Positions 8,098 through 16,978 of a stretch of DNA of 64,000 nucleotides are shown one piece after another (within the stretch, counting starts at the first letter, position 1; each line of letters opens with the position of its first letter). The notes beneath the pieces are model-generated. The model was not told the origin of the DNA and ran no database searches. It worked only from the letters and a program-made list of their open reading frames with translations. This DNA is from Streptomyces sp. NBC_00249 (lineage in GTDB: Bacteria > Actinomycetota > Actinomycetes > Streptomycetales > Streptomycetaceae), in NCBI RefSeq assembly GCF_026342355.1, contig NZ_JAPEMV010000003.1, positions 434,001 through 498,000 on the forward strand, in the 5' to 3' direction. A program made the position numbers and the translations under genes.

Positions 8098-9510
8098 ATG
8101 ACCGTTGAGACCAGCCAGGAATCCCAGCTGGAGCCGAGGCAGCAGTCCAGTCTGAGTACGGCGGCCGCCCGCAACCTCTCCACCACGACCAAGTCCGCCC
8201 CGCAGATGCAGGAGATCACCTCCCGCTGGCTGCTGCGGATGCTTCCCTGGGTGGAGACCAAGGGCGGTGCCTACCGGGTGAACCGCCGGCTCACGTACAC
8301 CGTCGGCGACGGGCGCGTCGAGTTCATCCAGGACGGCGCCACGGTCCGGGTCATCCCCCGCGAACTCGGCGAACTGGCCCTGCTGCGCGGCTTCGAGGAC
8401 GACGAGGTGCTCACCGCGCTCGCAGGCCGCTGCGTCCAGCGCGATTTCCGCGTCGGCGAGGTGCTGGTCGAACGCGGCAACCCGGCCGAGCAGATCCACC
8501 TGATCGCCCACGGCCGGATCGGCCAGACCTCCGTGGGCAAGTACGGCGACGAGGTGGCGGTCGCCACGCTCGCCGACGGTGACCGCTTCGGCGAGAACGC
8601 CCTCCTCGACGCCGACGCCACCTGGGACTACACCGCCACCGCCGAGACCTCCGGAACCCTGCTCACCCTCTCCCGCGCCGACTTCGCCGCCCTGGTGGCC
8701 ACCGCGCCGACCCTCCAGGAGCACATCCGGCACTTCAGCACGCTCCCCGCCCAGCGGCAGAACCGTCACGGCGAGGCCGAGATCGCGATGTCCGCCGGCC
8801 ACGTGGGCGAGGCCGAACTGCCCGGCGCCTTCGTCGACTACGAACTCAAGCCGCGCGAGTACGAACTCTCCGTAGCGCAGACCGTCCTGCGGGTCCACAC
8901 CAGGGTCGCGGACCTCTACAACGGGCCGATGAACCAGACCGAGGAGCAGCTCAGGCTCACCATCGAGGCGCTGCGCGAGCGCCAGGAGCACGAGCTGGTC
9001 AACAACCGGGAGTTCGGCCTGCTCCACAACGCCGACTTCAAGCAGCGGATCCAGACCCACTCCGGCCCGCCCACCCCGGACGACCTCGACGAGCTGCTCT
9101 GCCGCCGCCGCGGTACCAAGCTCTTCCTCGCGCACCCGAAGACCATCGCGGCGGTCGGGCGCGAGTTCAACGCCCGCGGGCTCTACCCGGACCACGTCGA
9201 CGTCGGCGGGCAGTCGGTGCCGTCCTGGCGCGGGGTTCCGATCCTGCCCTGCAACAAGATCCCCATCAGCAAGGAGAACACCTCCTCGATCATCGCGATG
9301 CGTACCGGCGAGGAGAACCAGGGCGTCATCGGGCTGCGCCAGACCGGTCTCCCCGACGAGTACGAGCCGGGCCTGTCGGTGCGGTTCATGGGCATCAGCG
9401 AGCAGGCGCTCATCTCCTACCTGGTCACCACCTACTACTCCGCCGCCGTCCTGGTGCCCGACGCGCTCGGCGTGCTGGAGAACGTGCAGATCGCCCGCAG
9501 GCGCGACTGA
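8098..9510 (+). CDS. eshA: Family 2B encapsulin shell protein with cyclic-nucleotide-binding domain (EshA type)
   Basis: The 470-residue protein matches EshA / 'cyclic nucleotide-binding protein' of 2-MIB clusters, now classed as a family 2B encapsulin, an HK97-fold protein that self-assembles into a nanocompartment. After an extended N-terminal arm (1-90) comes a cNMP-binding domain (about 95-212) whose phosphate cassette reads [16 protein letters not shown]. The rest (about 215-470) is the HK97 P- and A-domain region with [16 protein letters not shown] and [18 protein letters not shown]. In canonical cNMP cassettes an Arg follows the ALL stretch; here there is none. ATG 8098 has a GAAGGAG Shine-Dalgarno at 8081-8087. 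The terpene synthase and methyltransferase genes follow, the synthase being the expected cargo. The family and context are firm; ligand binding is unknown. Confidence 0.92.
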   Translation: MTVETSQESQLEPRQQSSLSTAAARNLSTTTKSAPQMQEITSRWLLRMLPWVETKGGAYRVNRRLTYTVGDGRVEFIQDGATVRVIPRELGELALLRGFEDDEVLTALAGRCVQRDFRVGEVLVERGNPAEQIHLIAHGRIGQTSVGKYGDEVAVATLADGDRFGENALLDADATWDYTATAETSGTLLTLSRADFAALVATAPTLQEHIRHFSTLPAQRQNRHGEAEIAMSAGHVGEAELPGAFVDYELKPREYELSVAQTVLRVHTRVADLYNGPMNQTEEQLRLTIEALRERQEHELVNNREFGLLHNADFKQRIQTHSGPPTPDDLDELLCRRRGTKLFLAHPKTIAAVGREFNARGLYPDHVDVGGQSVPSWRGVPILPCNKIPISKENTSSIIAMRTGEENQGVIGLRQTGLPDEYEPGLSVRFMGISEQALISYLVTTYYSAAVLVPDALGVLENVQIARRRD

Positions 9511-9620
9511 CGCGTCCGGAGGACCTCACCGGGCCGACGGCCCTGACCGCCCGGACGTTCCCGGGCCGGCCGGGCACGCCCGGGTCCGGGTCCGCCCACC
9601 CACCCATCTAGGAGTCACGG

Positions 9621-10880
9621 ATGCCCGATCCAGGGCTTTCCCCCCTGCAGTCGAGCCTGCCGACCGCCCCCTCCGGCTTCGGCGCCCACGTCCTGGCCGA
9701 CGCCCTGGCCCACGGCGTGGAAGCCGTGGCCTCCGCCCCCTCCGTACCCGTACAGGCGGCCGTACCGGCCCCGGCCGGACCGCTCTCCGCCATCGAGCGG
9801 ATCCTGCGCGGCCCCAGCGGTCTGGGTACGGCGAGCTTGCGCCTGGCCCGCCGGGAGGCGCCCCAGGAGCCACCGGTCCCGGCCCTGCCGGCTCCGGCGG
9901 AGGGCACCGCGATCCCGGGCCTCTACTACCACCCGGTCCCGGACCCCGACCCCGTACGGGTCGAGGAGGTCAGCCGCCGGATCAAGGCATGGGCGCGGGA
10001 CGAGGTCCAGGCCTTCCCCCCCGAGTGGGAGGACGAGTTCGACGGTTTCTCCGTGGCGCGCTACATGGTCGCCTGCCACCCCGATGCCCCCACGGTCGAC
10101 CACCTCATGGCCGCCACCCGGCTGATGGTCGCCGAGAACGTCGTCGACGACGTGTACTGCGAGGACCACGGAGGCTCACCCGTCGGTCTGGGTGGACGGC
10201 TGCTGCTCGCCCACTCCGCCCTCGACCCCCTCCACACCACCGAGGAGTACGCCCCGGCCTGGGAGGAATCGCTTCTCTCCGACGCCCCGCGGCGCTCCTA
10301 CCGCTCCGCGATGGAGCACTTCGTCCGGCTCGCCACCCCGGCCCAGGCGGACCGCTACCGGCACGACATGGCCCGCCTGCACATGGGCTACCTCGCGGAG
10401 GCCGCGTGGGCCGAGACGGAGTACGTGCCGCAGGTCTCGGAGTACCTGGCCATGCGGCAGTTCAACAACTTCCGCCCCTGCCCCACCATCACCGACACCA
10501 TCGGCGGTTACGAACTCCCGGCCGACCTGCACGCCCTGCCCGCCATGCAGCGGGTCATCGCCCTCGCAGGCAACGCCACCACCGTCATGAACGACCTCTA
10601 CTCGTACACCAAGGAACTCGGTGCCCGCGGCAAGCACCTGAACCTGCCCGTGGTGATCGCCGAGAAGGGCGGCCTGTCCGACAAGGAGGCCTACCTGAAG
10701 GCCGTCGAGGTCCACAACGACCTCATGCACGCCTTCGAGGCGGAAGCCGCGGCCCTGGCCGCCTCCTGCCCCGTCCCGGCCGTGCTGCGCTTCCTGCGGG
10801 GCGTGGCCGTGTGGGTCGACGGCAACCACTACTGGCACATGACCAACACCTATCGCTACACCCTGCCCGACTTCTGGTGA
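9621..10880 (+). CDS. tpc: 2-methylisoborneol synthase (class I terpene cyclase)
   Basis: The 419-residue enzyme cyclises 2-methylgeranyl diphosphate to the earthy odorant 2-methylisoborneol. The N-terminal 110 residues are Pro/Ala-rich and presumably disordered, with two short conserved-looking patches (about 5-22 and 53-75). In family 2B systems this region is the likely encapsulin-targeting segment. The catalytic domain carries the Asp-rich Mg2+ motif DDVYCED (176-182) and the NDLYSYTKE motif (324-332), with N324, S328 and E332 as the second metal triad. The C-terminus has the active-site closing TNTYRYTLPDFW region. ATG 9621 follows a TAGGAG Shine-Dalgarno, 110 bp after the shell gene. 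It is co-directional with the methyltransferase that makes its substrate. Confidence 0.95.
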   Translation: MPDPGLSPLQSSLPTAPSGFGAHVLADALAHGVEAVASAPSVPVQAAVPAPAGPLSAIERILRGPSGLGTASLRLARREAPQEPPVPALPAPAEGTAIPGLYYHPVPDPDPVRVEEVSRRIKAWARDEVQAFPPEWEDEFDGFSVARYMVACHPDAPTVDHLMAATRLMVAENVVDDVYCEDHGGSPVGLGGRLLLAHSALDPLHTTEEYAPAWEESLLSDAPRRSYRSAMEHFVRLATPAQADRYRHDMARLHMGYLAEAAWAETEYVPQVSEYLAMRQFNNFRPCPTITDTIGGYELPADLHALPAMQRVIALAGNATTVMNDLYSYTKELGARGKHLNLPVVIAEKGGLSDKEAYLKAVEVHNDLMHAFEAEAAALAASCPVPAVLRFLRGVAVWVDGNHYWHMTNTYRYTLPDFW

Positions 10881-10897
10881 AAAGGATGGAATTATCC

Positions 10898-11791
10898 GTG
10901 ACCAGCACTGAACTGCACACCACCGCCGCCAACGGGGCTGCCTCGTTCCTGATCCCCTCCCCGACGACCCCCTACCAGGGCGACATCGCCCGCTACTGGA
11001 ACAACGAGGCCCGGCCGGTCAACCTGCGCCTGGGCGACGTCGACGGCCTTTACCACCACCACTACGGCATCGGTGACGTCGACCACGCCGCCCTCGGGGA
11101 CGCCGGTGACGCCGAGTACGAGAAGCGGATGATCTCCGAGCTCCACCGCCTGGAGTCGGCCCAGACGGACGTCCTCCTGGACCACCTCGGCCCCGTCGGC
11201 CGCGACGACACCCTCGTGGACGCCGGCTGCGGCCGCGGCGGCTCGATGGTCATGGCCCACCAGCGCTTCGGGTGCAAGGTCGAGGGAGTGACCCTCTCCA
11301 CCAAGCAGGCCGATTTCGCCAACCAGCGCGCCCGGGACCTCGGCATCGGGGACCACGTCCGCGCCCGCGTCTGCAACATGCTCAGCACGCCGTTCGAGAC
11401 CGGGCAGGCCGCGGCCTCCTGGAACAACGAGTCGAGCATGTACGTCGACCTCGACGACCTCTTCGCCGAGCACTCCCGCGTCCTCGCGGTCGGCGGCCGC
11501 TACGTGACCATCACCGGCTGCTGGAACCCCCGGTACGGCCAGCCGTCGAAGTGGGTCTCCCAGATCAACGCGCACTTCGAGTGCAACATCCACTCCCGCC
11601 GGGAGTACCTGCGCTCCATGGCCGACCACCGCCTCGTCCCGCAGGCCGTCGTCGACCTGACCGCGGCGACCCTGCCGTACTGGGAGCTGAGGGCCACGTC
11701 CTCGCTGGTCACCGGCATCGAGGAGGCGTTCATCAACTCCTACAAGGACGGTTCCTTCCAGTACCTGCTGATCGCCGCCGACCGGGTCTGA
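10898..11791 (+). CDS. gppmt: Geranyl diphosphate 2-C-methyltransferase
   Basis: The 297-residue SAM-dependent enzyme methylates C2 of geranyl diphosphate, giving the substrate of the preceding cyclase. It has the class I methyltransferase SAM motif LVDAGCGRGG near residue 110. It also has the family-specific ARYWNNEARPVNLRLGD and YHHHYGIG segments before it and ASWNNESSMYVD after it. GTG 10898 was chosen because AAAGGA ends 11 bases upstream. ATG 10886 is in frame but abuts that same Shine-Dalgarno, and using it would place a rare TTA leucine codon at position 3. The gene starts 17 bp after the cyclase stop, so the two are co-transcribed, and a terminator follows at 11809. Confidence 0.93.
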   Translation: MTSTELHTTAANGAASFLIPSPTTPYQGDIARYWNNEARPVNLRLGDVDGLYHHHYGIGDVDHAALGDAGDAEYEKRMISELHRLESAQTDVLLDHLGPVGRDDTLVDAGCGRGGSMVMAHQRFGCKVEGVTLSTKQADFANQRARDLGIGDHVRARVCNMLSTPFETGQAAASWNNESSMYVDLDDLFAEHSRVLAVGGRYVTITGCWNPRYGQPSKWVSQINAHFECNIHSRREYLRSMADHRLVPQAVVDLTAATLPYWELRATSSLVTGIEEAFINSYKDGSFQYLLIAADRV

Positions 11792-11808
11792 CCCGAGTCC
11801 GGGCATCC

Positions 11809-11845
11809 GTAGCCCCGCGCCCGCCTCCCGGCGGCGCGGGGCTAC
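11809..11845 (+). terminator. Rho-independent-type hairpin ending the 2-MIB operon
   Basis: A perfect 13-bp stem (GTAGCCCCGCGCC at 11809-11821, its complement at 11833-11845) with an 11-base loop lies 17 bp after the methyltransferase stop. There is no U-tract, which is usual for Streptomyces terminators. Confidence 0.75.
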
Positions 11846-12006
11846 GCGCATGTGCGGGCGGGTCCGGCGGCCGGAGTCGCTGTGGATCGGCTGTGAACGC
11901 ACGTACGGGAGGGGTGCGGGGTACGGGAGGAGTTCCGACAAGTTCTATATTCGTACGAAGCATCCACGCGCGGCCCGGCTGCGGGTGATCAGGGGGGACT
12001 ACAGCG

Positions 12007-13320
12007 ATGGCCGACACCGACACCGCACCGGGCACCAGGGCGGAGTCCCGCAGCTCCCGCAAGGTCCGCAGGAAGGCGCGCAGCCGCAAGCGCCTAGCGA
12101 TCGCCGTGGCCGTGCTCGCCCTGGGCGGGGCCGCCGCCACCGGGTACGCCGTGACCACGGGCGGGTCCTCCGGGGCCGGCCAGGGAGACGCGAAGCTCGC
12201 GGCCGCCGGCGACACGAACGGCGCCGGGAAGGGCACGGAGGCGCCCTGGGACGGCAAGGTCAAGGTGCTGGGCGACGGCTCCACCTCCTACACCGGCCCG
12301 AAGCAGGGCCAGCTCAAGGCCGAGCGGCTGAAGCCCGGGGAGAAGCCGCCGCAGTTCGTCGTCTTCTCCTGGGACGGCGCGCTGGAGGGCGACGACCACC
12401 TCTTCTCCCACTTCCGCCAGGTGGCCCGGGAGAGCAAGGCCCACATGACCTTCTTCCTCACGGGCATCTACCTGCTGCCGGACAGCAAGAAGTCGCTGTA
12501 CCGCCCGCCGCAGCACAACCAGGGCGCGGCCGCGATCTCGTACCCGACCGTCCCGCACGTGAAGTCCACCCTCGGCCAGCTGCGCGGCGCCTGGACCGAC
12601 GGCAACGAGATCGGCTCGCACTTCAACGGCCACTTCTGCGGTCCCAAGGGCGGCGGGGAGTGGAGCCCCGAGGAGTGGAAGAGCGAGATCGACCAGACGT
12701 ACTCGTTCATCAAGAACTGGAAGACCAACACCGGCTTCACCGACGTGGCACCCCTGCCCTTCGACCCGGACCGGGAAGTGGTCGGCGGCCGTGCGCCCTG
12801 CCTGGAGGGCCAGAAGAACCTCATGACAGCGATCAAGCCCTACGGCTGGCGCTACGACGCGAGCTCCTCGGGCGACTTCCAGCTGTGGCCGTCCAAGCCG
12901 GACGGCATATGGAACTTCCCGCTCCAGCTGGTGCCCCTGCAGGGCAAGGAGGCGCAGGTCCTCTCCATGGACTTCAACTTCCTCTACAACCAGTCCGGCG
13001 ACAGCACCCAGGGCGACCCGGCGAAGTTCGCGGGCTGGCAGGCGCAGGTCCGGGGCTCGTACATGAACGGCTTCAACCGCGTCTACAACGGAAGCCGGGC
13101 GCCCATGTTCATCGGCAACCACTTCGAGGACTGGAACGGCGGCATCTACATGAAGGCCGTCGAGGACGTGATGCGGGACGTCTGCCCCCGCCAGGACGTC
13201 CGCTGCGTGTCCTTCCGGGAGCTGGCCGACTGGCTCGACGCCCAGGACCCGAAGGTCCTGGCCCGGCTGCGCCTGCTCGACCCCGCGCAGGCGCCCGAGT
13301 GGACCGAGCTGATCAAGTAG
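12007..13320 (+). CDS. Membrane-anchored/secreted polysaccharide-deacetylase-like protein
   Basis: The 437-residue protein has a basic N-terminus (residues 10-35, many Arg/Lys) followed by one hydrophobic segment (about 30-49), so it is a signal anchor or is exported. A low-complexity Gly/Ala linker follows. The extracellular domain has a NodB/CE4-like fold signature: FVVFSWDGAL (metal/catalytic Asp region, about 118-127), TFFLTG, and the metal-binding motif EIGSHFNGH (His at the H-x-x-x-H spacing), then FRELADWLD near the end. Most CE4 proteins remove acetyl groups from chitin or peptidoglycan, but the substrate here is unknown. It starts 216 bp after the 2-MIB operon with an AGGGGGG Shine-Dalgarno and converges on a PBP gene. 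Confidence 0.75.
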   Translation: MADTDTAPGTRAESRSSRKVRRKARSRKRLAIAVAVLALGGAAATGYAVTTGGSSGAGQGDAKLAAAGDTNGAGKGTEAPWDGKVKVLGDGSTSYTGPKQGQLKAERLKPGEKPPQFVVFSWDGALEGDDHLFSHFRQVARESKAHMTFFLTGIYLLPDSKKSLYRPPQHNQGAAAISYPTVPHVKSTLGQLRGAWTDGNEIGSHFNGHFCGPKGGGEWSPEEWKSEIDQTYSFIKNWKTNTGFTDVAPLPFDPDREVVGGRAPCLEGQKNLMTAIKPYGWRYDASSSGDFQLWPSKPDGIWNFPLQLVPLQGKEAQVLSMDFNFLYNQSGDSTQGDPAKFAGWQAQVRGSYMNGFNRVYNGSRAPMFIGNHFEDWNGGIYMKAVEDVMRDVCPRQDVRCVSFRELADWLDAQDPKVLARLRLLDPAQAPEWTELIK

Positions 13321-13346
13321 TCGGGCCCGCCGGGGCGGCGGGCCGA
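13321..13346. terminator. Bidirectional hairpin between convergent genes
   Basis: A GC-rich inverted repeat (TCGGGCCCGCC against GGCGGGCCGA, one bulged G, four-to-five-base loop) sits in the 36-bp gap between the deacetylase-like gene and the PBP gene, whose ends converge here. Confidence 0.65.
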
Positions 13347-13356
13347 CGCGGAGCGG

Positions 13357-15543
13357 CTACTTCACGGCCTTGATGTAGTCCGCCCACAGGCGCACGGCCC
13401 GCTCGCTCGCGGGCGTGCCCGGGGCGTCGCCGCCCAGGCCCGTCAGCGGCTGGGGGATCAGGTCGGTGAGGGACATCCGGTAGACCACCACCGCCGTGGA
13501 CTCCTTCTCGGTGTTGGCCACGAACCAGCCCGCCGTGTTCGCCGCCGTCGTCCCGGTCTTGCCCGCGGCGCCCGGGTGCGCGGTGCGCGCCGTCTTCGCC
13601 GATCCGTCGGTGACGGCGTCCCGCAGGGCCTCCGTCACCGAGCGCGCCGCCCGGGCCGACATCGCCCGGGCCGGCTTCGGTCCGTCGAGCGGCACCGCGT
13701 TGCCGTTGAGGGTGACCGAGCGCACCGAGTACGGGTCGGTGTGCATGCCGTCGGCGGCGAAGGTCTCGTAGGCGCCGGCCATGCGGATCGCGCTGGGGGT
13801 CGAGTTCTCCCCGAGCGCGAAGGTGGGGATGCGCTGCCCGAGGCTCGATCCGAGCAGGCCCGCGCGCTCCGCGAAGGTCTCCACCCGGTCGAGCCCGACG
13901 TCGACGCCGAGCTGCACCATCGGGGTGTTGACGGAGTTGGCGACGGCCTGCCGCAAGGTCACCTGCCCCCAGCTGCGGGCACCGTCGTTGCGGCCCTTCA
14001 CCACCTTCCCGGAGCGGTCCCAGTACGGGCCCTCCGGAGTCTGCACGCTCACCTGGTCGTTGCCGTCGTAGGTGGTGGCGGCGGTGACGGGCGTACGGGC
14101 CCGGCCGCGCGTGCGGAGCACGCCCTCGTCGAGCGCGGCGGCGTAGACGATCGGGGTGAAGGCCGTACCGACCGGGATGGTCGTCGCGTTCGACTCGTTG
14201 AACCCCTGCTTCAGGTAGTCGGGGCCGCCGTACACGGCGAGCAGCCGGCCGTCCGGGGCGACGCTCGCCGCGCCGATCTTGGCGTGCGTGTCGGTGGCGG
14301 GCCGGCGCTCGGCGTCGAAGCCCTTCTGCGTCTGCTGCACGGCGGAGGTCAGGGCCGCCATCCGGGACTTGTCGAAGGTCGTGTAGATCTGGTAGCCGCC
14401 GAGGTCGAAGTCGGAGTCCTTGAGGTGCCCGGCCTTGATCGTGTACGCCTTGGCCATCTCCACCAGGTACCCGTCCTGCGCGTTGGCGGTGCCGGGGAGC
14501 GAAGCGGCCGTGGGCTCGGGGAACTTCGTGTACGTGGCGCGCTCGGCGGGCGAGAGCTGACCCGTCACGACCATCCGGTCCAGGATCCAGGACCAGCGCT
14601 CGACGGCCCGCTCGCGGTTCTCCTTGCTGAGGGTGGGGTCGTACAGCCCGGCGCCCTTCAGGAGGGAGGCCAGGAAGGCGCCCTCGCTGGCGTTCAGCTG
14701 GGAGACGTCCTTGCGGTAGTACGCCTGTGAGGCGCGTTGGATGCCGTAGGTGCCCCGCCCGAACCAGCTGGTGTTGAGGTAGTCCTCCAGGATCTGCTTC
14801 TTGTCCTTCTGGTTGTCCAGCTTGACCGCGAGCAGCAGTTCGGTGAACTTGCGGGACAGGGTGCGGTCCTGGTTCAGGTAGGCGTTCTTCACGTACTGCT
14901 GGGTGATGGTGGAGCCGCCCTGGGTCTCGCCGCCCGTCACGGCGGCGCGCAGGGCGCGCAGCACGCCGGAGGGGGAGACGCCGGGGTCCGAGTAGAAGCT
15001 CGCGTTCTCGGCCGCGAGCACGGCGCCCTGGACCTTCGCGGGGACCCGGTCCAGCTGCATCTCCTGCCGGCTCACCCAGCCCGCCCGGGCCATCGTGGAG
15101 CCGTCCGCCCAGTAGTAGACGTTGTCCTGTTGTGTGGCGAAGGAGTTGAGGTCGTCCGGAATGTCCGTGACCACGTACGCGATCCCGACGAATCCCGTCA
15201 TTCCGACGAACAGGTAGAGGAGGGCGCCAAGCCACTGGCGCCGCGAGGGGATCCAGCGGCGCCAGCCGGTGCGGCCCGGCCGCGGGAAGTCGGGCTTCAG
15301 GCGCCGCAGGCGGGTGCGGGCGGCCGTGACGGCAGGGGCGAGGGCGGGTGCGAGGGCGGCTTTGAGAGCGCCGAGACGCCCGGCCCGCGCCGGGGCCTTG
15401 CGTCGCCCGCCGGACGTGCCCCGACGGCTCGACGCGGCTCTGACGCCGCGCTTGGAGGCCCGTATGCCCCGGTATCTCCCTTTTGCGTCCTTGTCCTGCC
15501 TACCCACTCCGAATGCCCCCTGTGCCGTGCTTTCTTCACACAC
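13357..15543 (-). CDS. Class A penicillin-binding protein with degenerate transpeptidase site
   Basis: The 728-residue bifunctional-type PBP has a basic cytoplasmic tail (1-100), one membrane anchor (about 104-126), a GT51 glycosyltransferase domain (about 140-320) and a transpeptidase domain (about 380-680). The GT51 motifs are intact: AAENASFY with catalytic Glu179, GGSTITQQ (209-216), RKFTELLLA, and the ILEDYLN-G segment. In the transpeptidase domain SVN (537-539) and KTGTT (662-666) are present. The SxxK motif reads T460-A-F-T463, so both the acylated Ser and the Lys are replaced by Thr (ACG and ACC in the DNA). The protein can probably polymerise glycan but not crosslink in the usual way. 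The start is uncertain: GTG 15543, or GTG about 12 codons later. Confidence 0.9.
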   Translation of the reverse strand: MCEESTAQGAFGVGRQDKDAKGRYRGIRASKRGVRAASSRRGTSGGRRKAPARAGRLGALKAALAPALAPAVTAARTRLRRLKPDFPRPGRTGWRRWIPSRRQWLGALLYLFVGMTGFVGIAYVVTDIPDDLNSFATQQDNVYYWADGSTMARAGWVSRQEMQLDRVPAKVQGAVLAAENASFYSDPGVSPSGVLRALRAAVTGGETQGGSTITQQYVKNAYLNQDRTLSRKFTELLLAVKLDNQKDKKQILEDYLNTSWFGRGTYGIQRASQAYYRKDVSQLNASEGAFLASLLKGAGLYDPTLSKENRERAVERWSWILDRMVVTGQLSPAERATYTKFPEPTAASLPGTANAQDGYLVEMAKAYTIKAGHLKDSDFDLGGYQIYTTFDKSRMAALTSAVQQTQKGFDAERRPATDTHAKIGAASVAPDGRLLAVYGGPDYLKQGFNESNATTIPVGTAFTPIVYAAALDEGVLRTRGRARTPVTAATTYDGNDQVSVQTPEGPYWDRSGKVVKGRNDGARSWGQVTLRQAVANSVNTPMVQLGVDVGLDRVETFAERAGLLGSSLGQRIPTFALGENSTPSAIRMAGAYETFAADGMHTDPYSVRSVTLNGNAVPLDGPKPARAMSARAARSVTEALRDAVTDGSAKTARTAHPGAAGKTGTTAANTAGWFVANTEKESTAVVVYRMSLTDLIPQPLTGLGGDAPGTPASERAVRLWADYIKAVK

Positions 15544-15762
15544 CCTAGATGCACTGGCTGTGAGGCGGGCCGGGTGGTCGCCGGTTCCCGGCGTGCGGGA
15601 CCGGGCGGTCCGCGGTGGTGAAAGCGGAGGCGGAGCTCCCGGTGCGGGCGGCGCGCGCAGCCGGGTGAAGGCCGGTGAAACGGAACGGAACGAACAGGTC
15701 GCCCAGTTGTGCGAAGATTCCGTCCCTCGGTCCGAGCGGACCGGGTGACAAGGGGAAACACA

Positions 15763-16902
15763 GTGATACCGAAGAGGTTCAGGCCCGCTGCGATCGCGGC
15801 CCTGACCGTAGCCCTGGCGTCAGGAAGCCTGTTCGCCTACTCGGCGAGTGCCGGTACCGGGCCCAGAGCGGCCGACCGCGCCACCGCCGACACCTTCGGC
15901 CGACTGGCCGACGACGTGCTCTCGCAGCGCACCCAGGCCCTGGTCGACGGCCAGGTGGGGCGCCACTCCTCCGGCAAGGCCTCCACGAAGGCGCGCCTGT
16001 CGGTCCAGCTGAAGAAGGACGAGGACGCCGCGATCGCGTCCCTGCGGTCCCGCAAGACGCGGCTGGCGGAGCTCGGCGAGGCCTACTCCGCCGCCGACAC
16101 CCGCGTCGCCGTGGACAAGGCCACGGTCGCCGGCGGCAAGGCGACCGTCCAGGTCACCGAGGAGACCACGCTCACCTACAAGAAGGTGCGCGGGGACGAG
16201 CCGGCCACGACCGACTTCCGCACCCGCTACGAGCTGACGCTCACCAGCAAGCGGGGCGGTGACTGGGAGCTGACCTCGATCAAGTCCCAGGAGGCCGGTC
16301 CGGTCGCGGTCAACGAGCCGGTGGCGGCCAAGGCGAACGTCGTCAAGGACGACGGCAACCAGTACCCGGACGGCACGCCCGCCTCCACCAAGTACCCGGC
16401 GACGCCGAAGCCCAAGGCGAAGACCGGCGGCGCCTACGACTACGCCGCCATGACGAAGTACGCGGAGAAGTACTGGCGCAACTACAACCCCGAGTACCGC
16501 AAGTTCAGCGGCGCCGGGGGCGACTGCACCAACTTCATCAGCCAGGCGCTGAAGGCGGGTGGCTGGAAGCCGGTTCCGGGTTCCACGTCGGACTACCGGA
16601 ACTGGAACTACGAGGCCACCCGTCAGACCGACTCCTGGGTCGGCGCCAACGAGTGGGCGTGGTTCACGCTGTCCAACGAGCGGGCCGCCAACCTGGCCAA
16701 CGTCTACCAGATGGACGTCGGCGACATCCTCCAGGTGGACTTCAACAAGGACGGGTCCAAGGACCACTCCATGATGGTGACGTACCGCAGCGGCAACGGC
16801 ATGCCGTACCTCACCTACCACTCCACCAACACCTACCGGAAGTCGCTCGCGAGCATCATCGCGTCGTACCCGAACGCGGTCTACTTCGCGTACCGCACCT
16901 GA
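15763..16902 (+). CDS. Secreted amidase-domain protein (Amidase_6, NlpC/P60-like)
   Basis: The 379-residue protein has a Sec signal peptide at residues 1-31 (KRFRP, then a hydrophobic core, then ASAGTG). A helical mixed region follows (35-200). The C-terminal putative amidase domain (about 225-379) has GAGGDCTNFISQAL with the nucleophilic Cys and DHSMMVT with the catalytic His. This papain-like fold acts on amide bonds, probably in peptidoglycan or peptides, outside the cell. GTG 15763 was chosen because of an AAGGGGA Shine-Dalgarno 6 bases upstream; GTG/ATG codons further upstream would hide the signal peptide. It is divergent from the PBP gene, so the two envelope genes share a 219-bp promoter region. 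Confidence 0.85.
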   Translation: MIPKRFRPAAIAALTVALASGSLFAYSASAGTGPRAADRATADTFGRLADDVLSQRTQALVDGQVGRHSSGKASTKARLSVQLKKDEDAAIASLRSRKTRLAELGEAYSAADTRVAVDKATVAGGKATVQVTEETTLTYKKVRGDEPATTDFRTRYELTLTSKRGGDWELTSIKSQEAGPVAVNEPVAAKANVVKDDGNQYPDGTPASTKYPATPKPKAKTGGAYDYAAMTKYAEKYWRNYNPEYRKFSGAGGDCTNFISQALKAGGWKPVPGSTSDYRNWNYEATRQTDSWVGANEWAWFTLSNERAANLANVYQMDVGDILQVDFNKDGSKDHSMMVTYRSGNGMPYLTYHSTNTYRKSLASIIASYPNAVYFAYRT

Positions 16903-16913
16903 CGGACGCCCCA

Positions 16914-16956
16914 CCGGCGCCTCCCGCCGCGGATCCACCGCGGCGGGAGGCGCCGG
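16914..16956. terminator. Strong bidirectional terminator hairpin
   Basis: A perfect 19-bp stem (16914-16932 and 16938-16956) with a five-base ATCCA loop lies between the convergent amidase-domain and M6 protease genes, 11 bp after one stop and 22 bp from the other. Confidence 0.85.
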
Positions 16957-16978
16957 CCCCCGTGTCGGGTGCCCGTGC

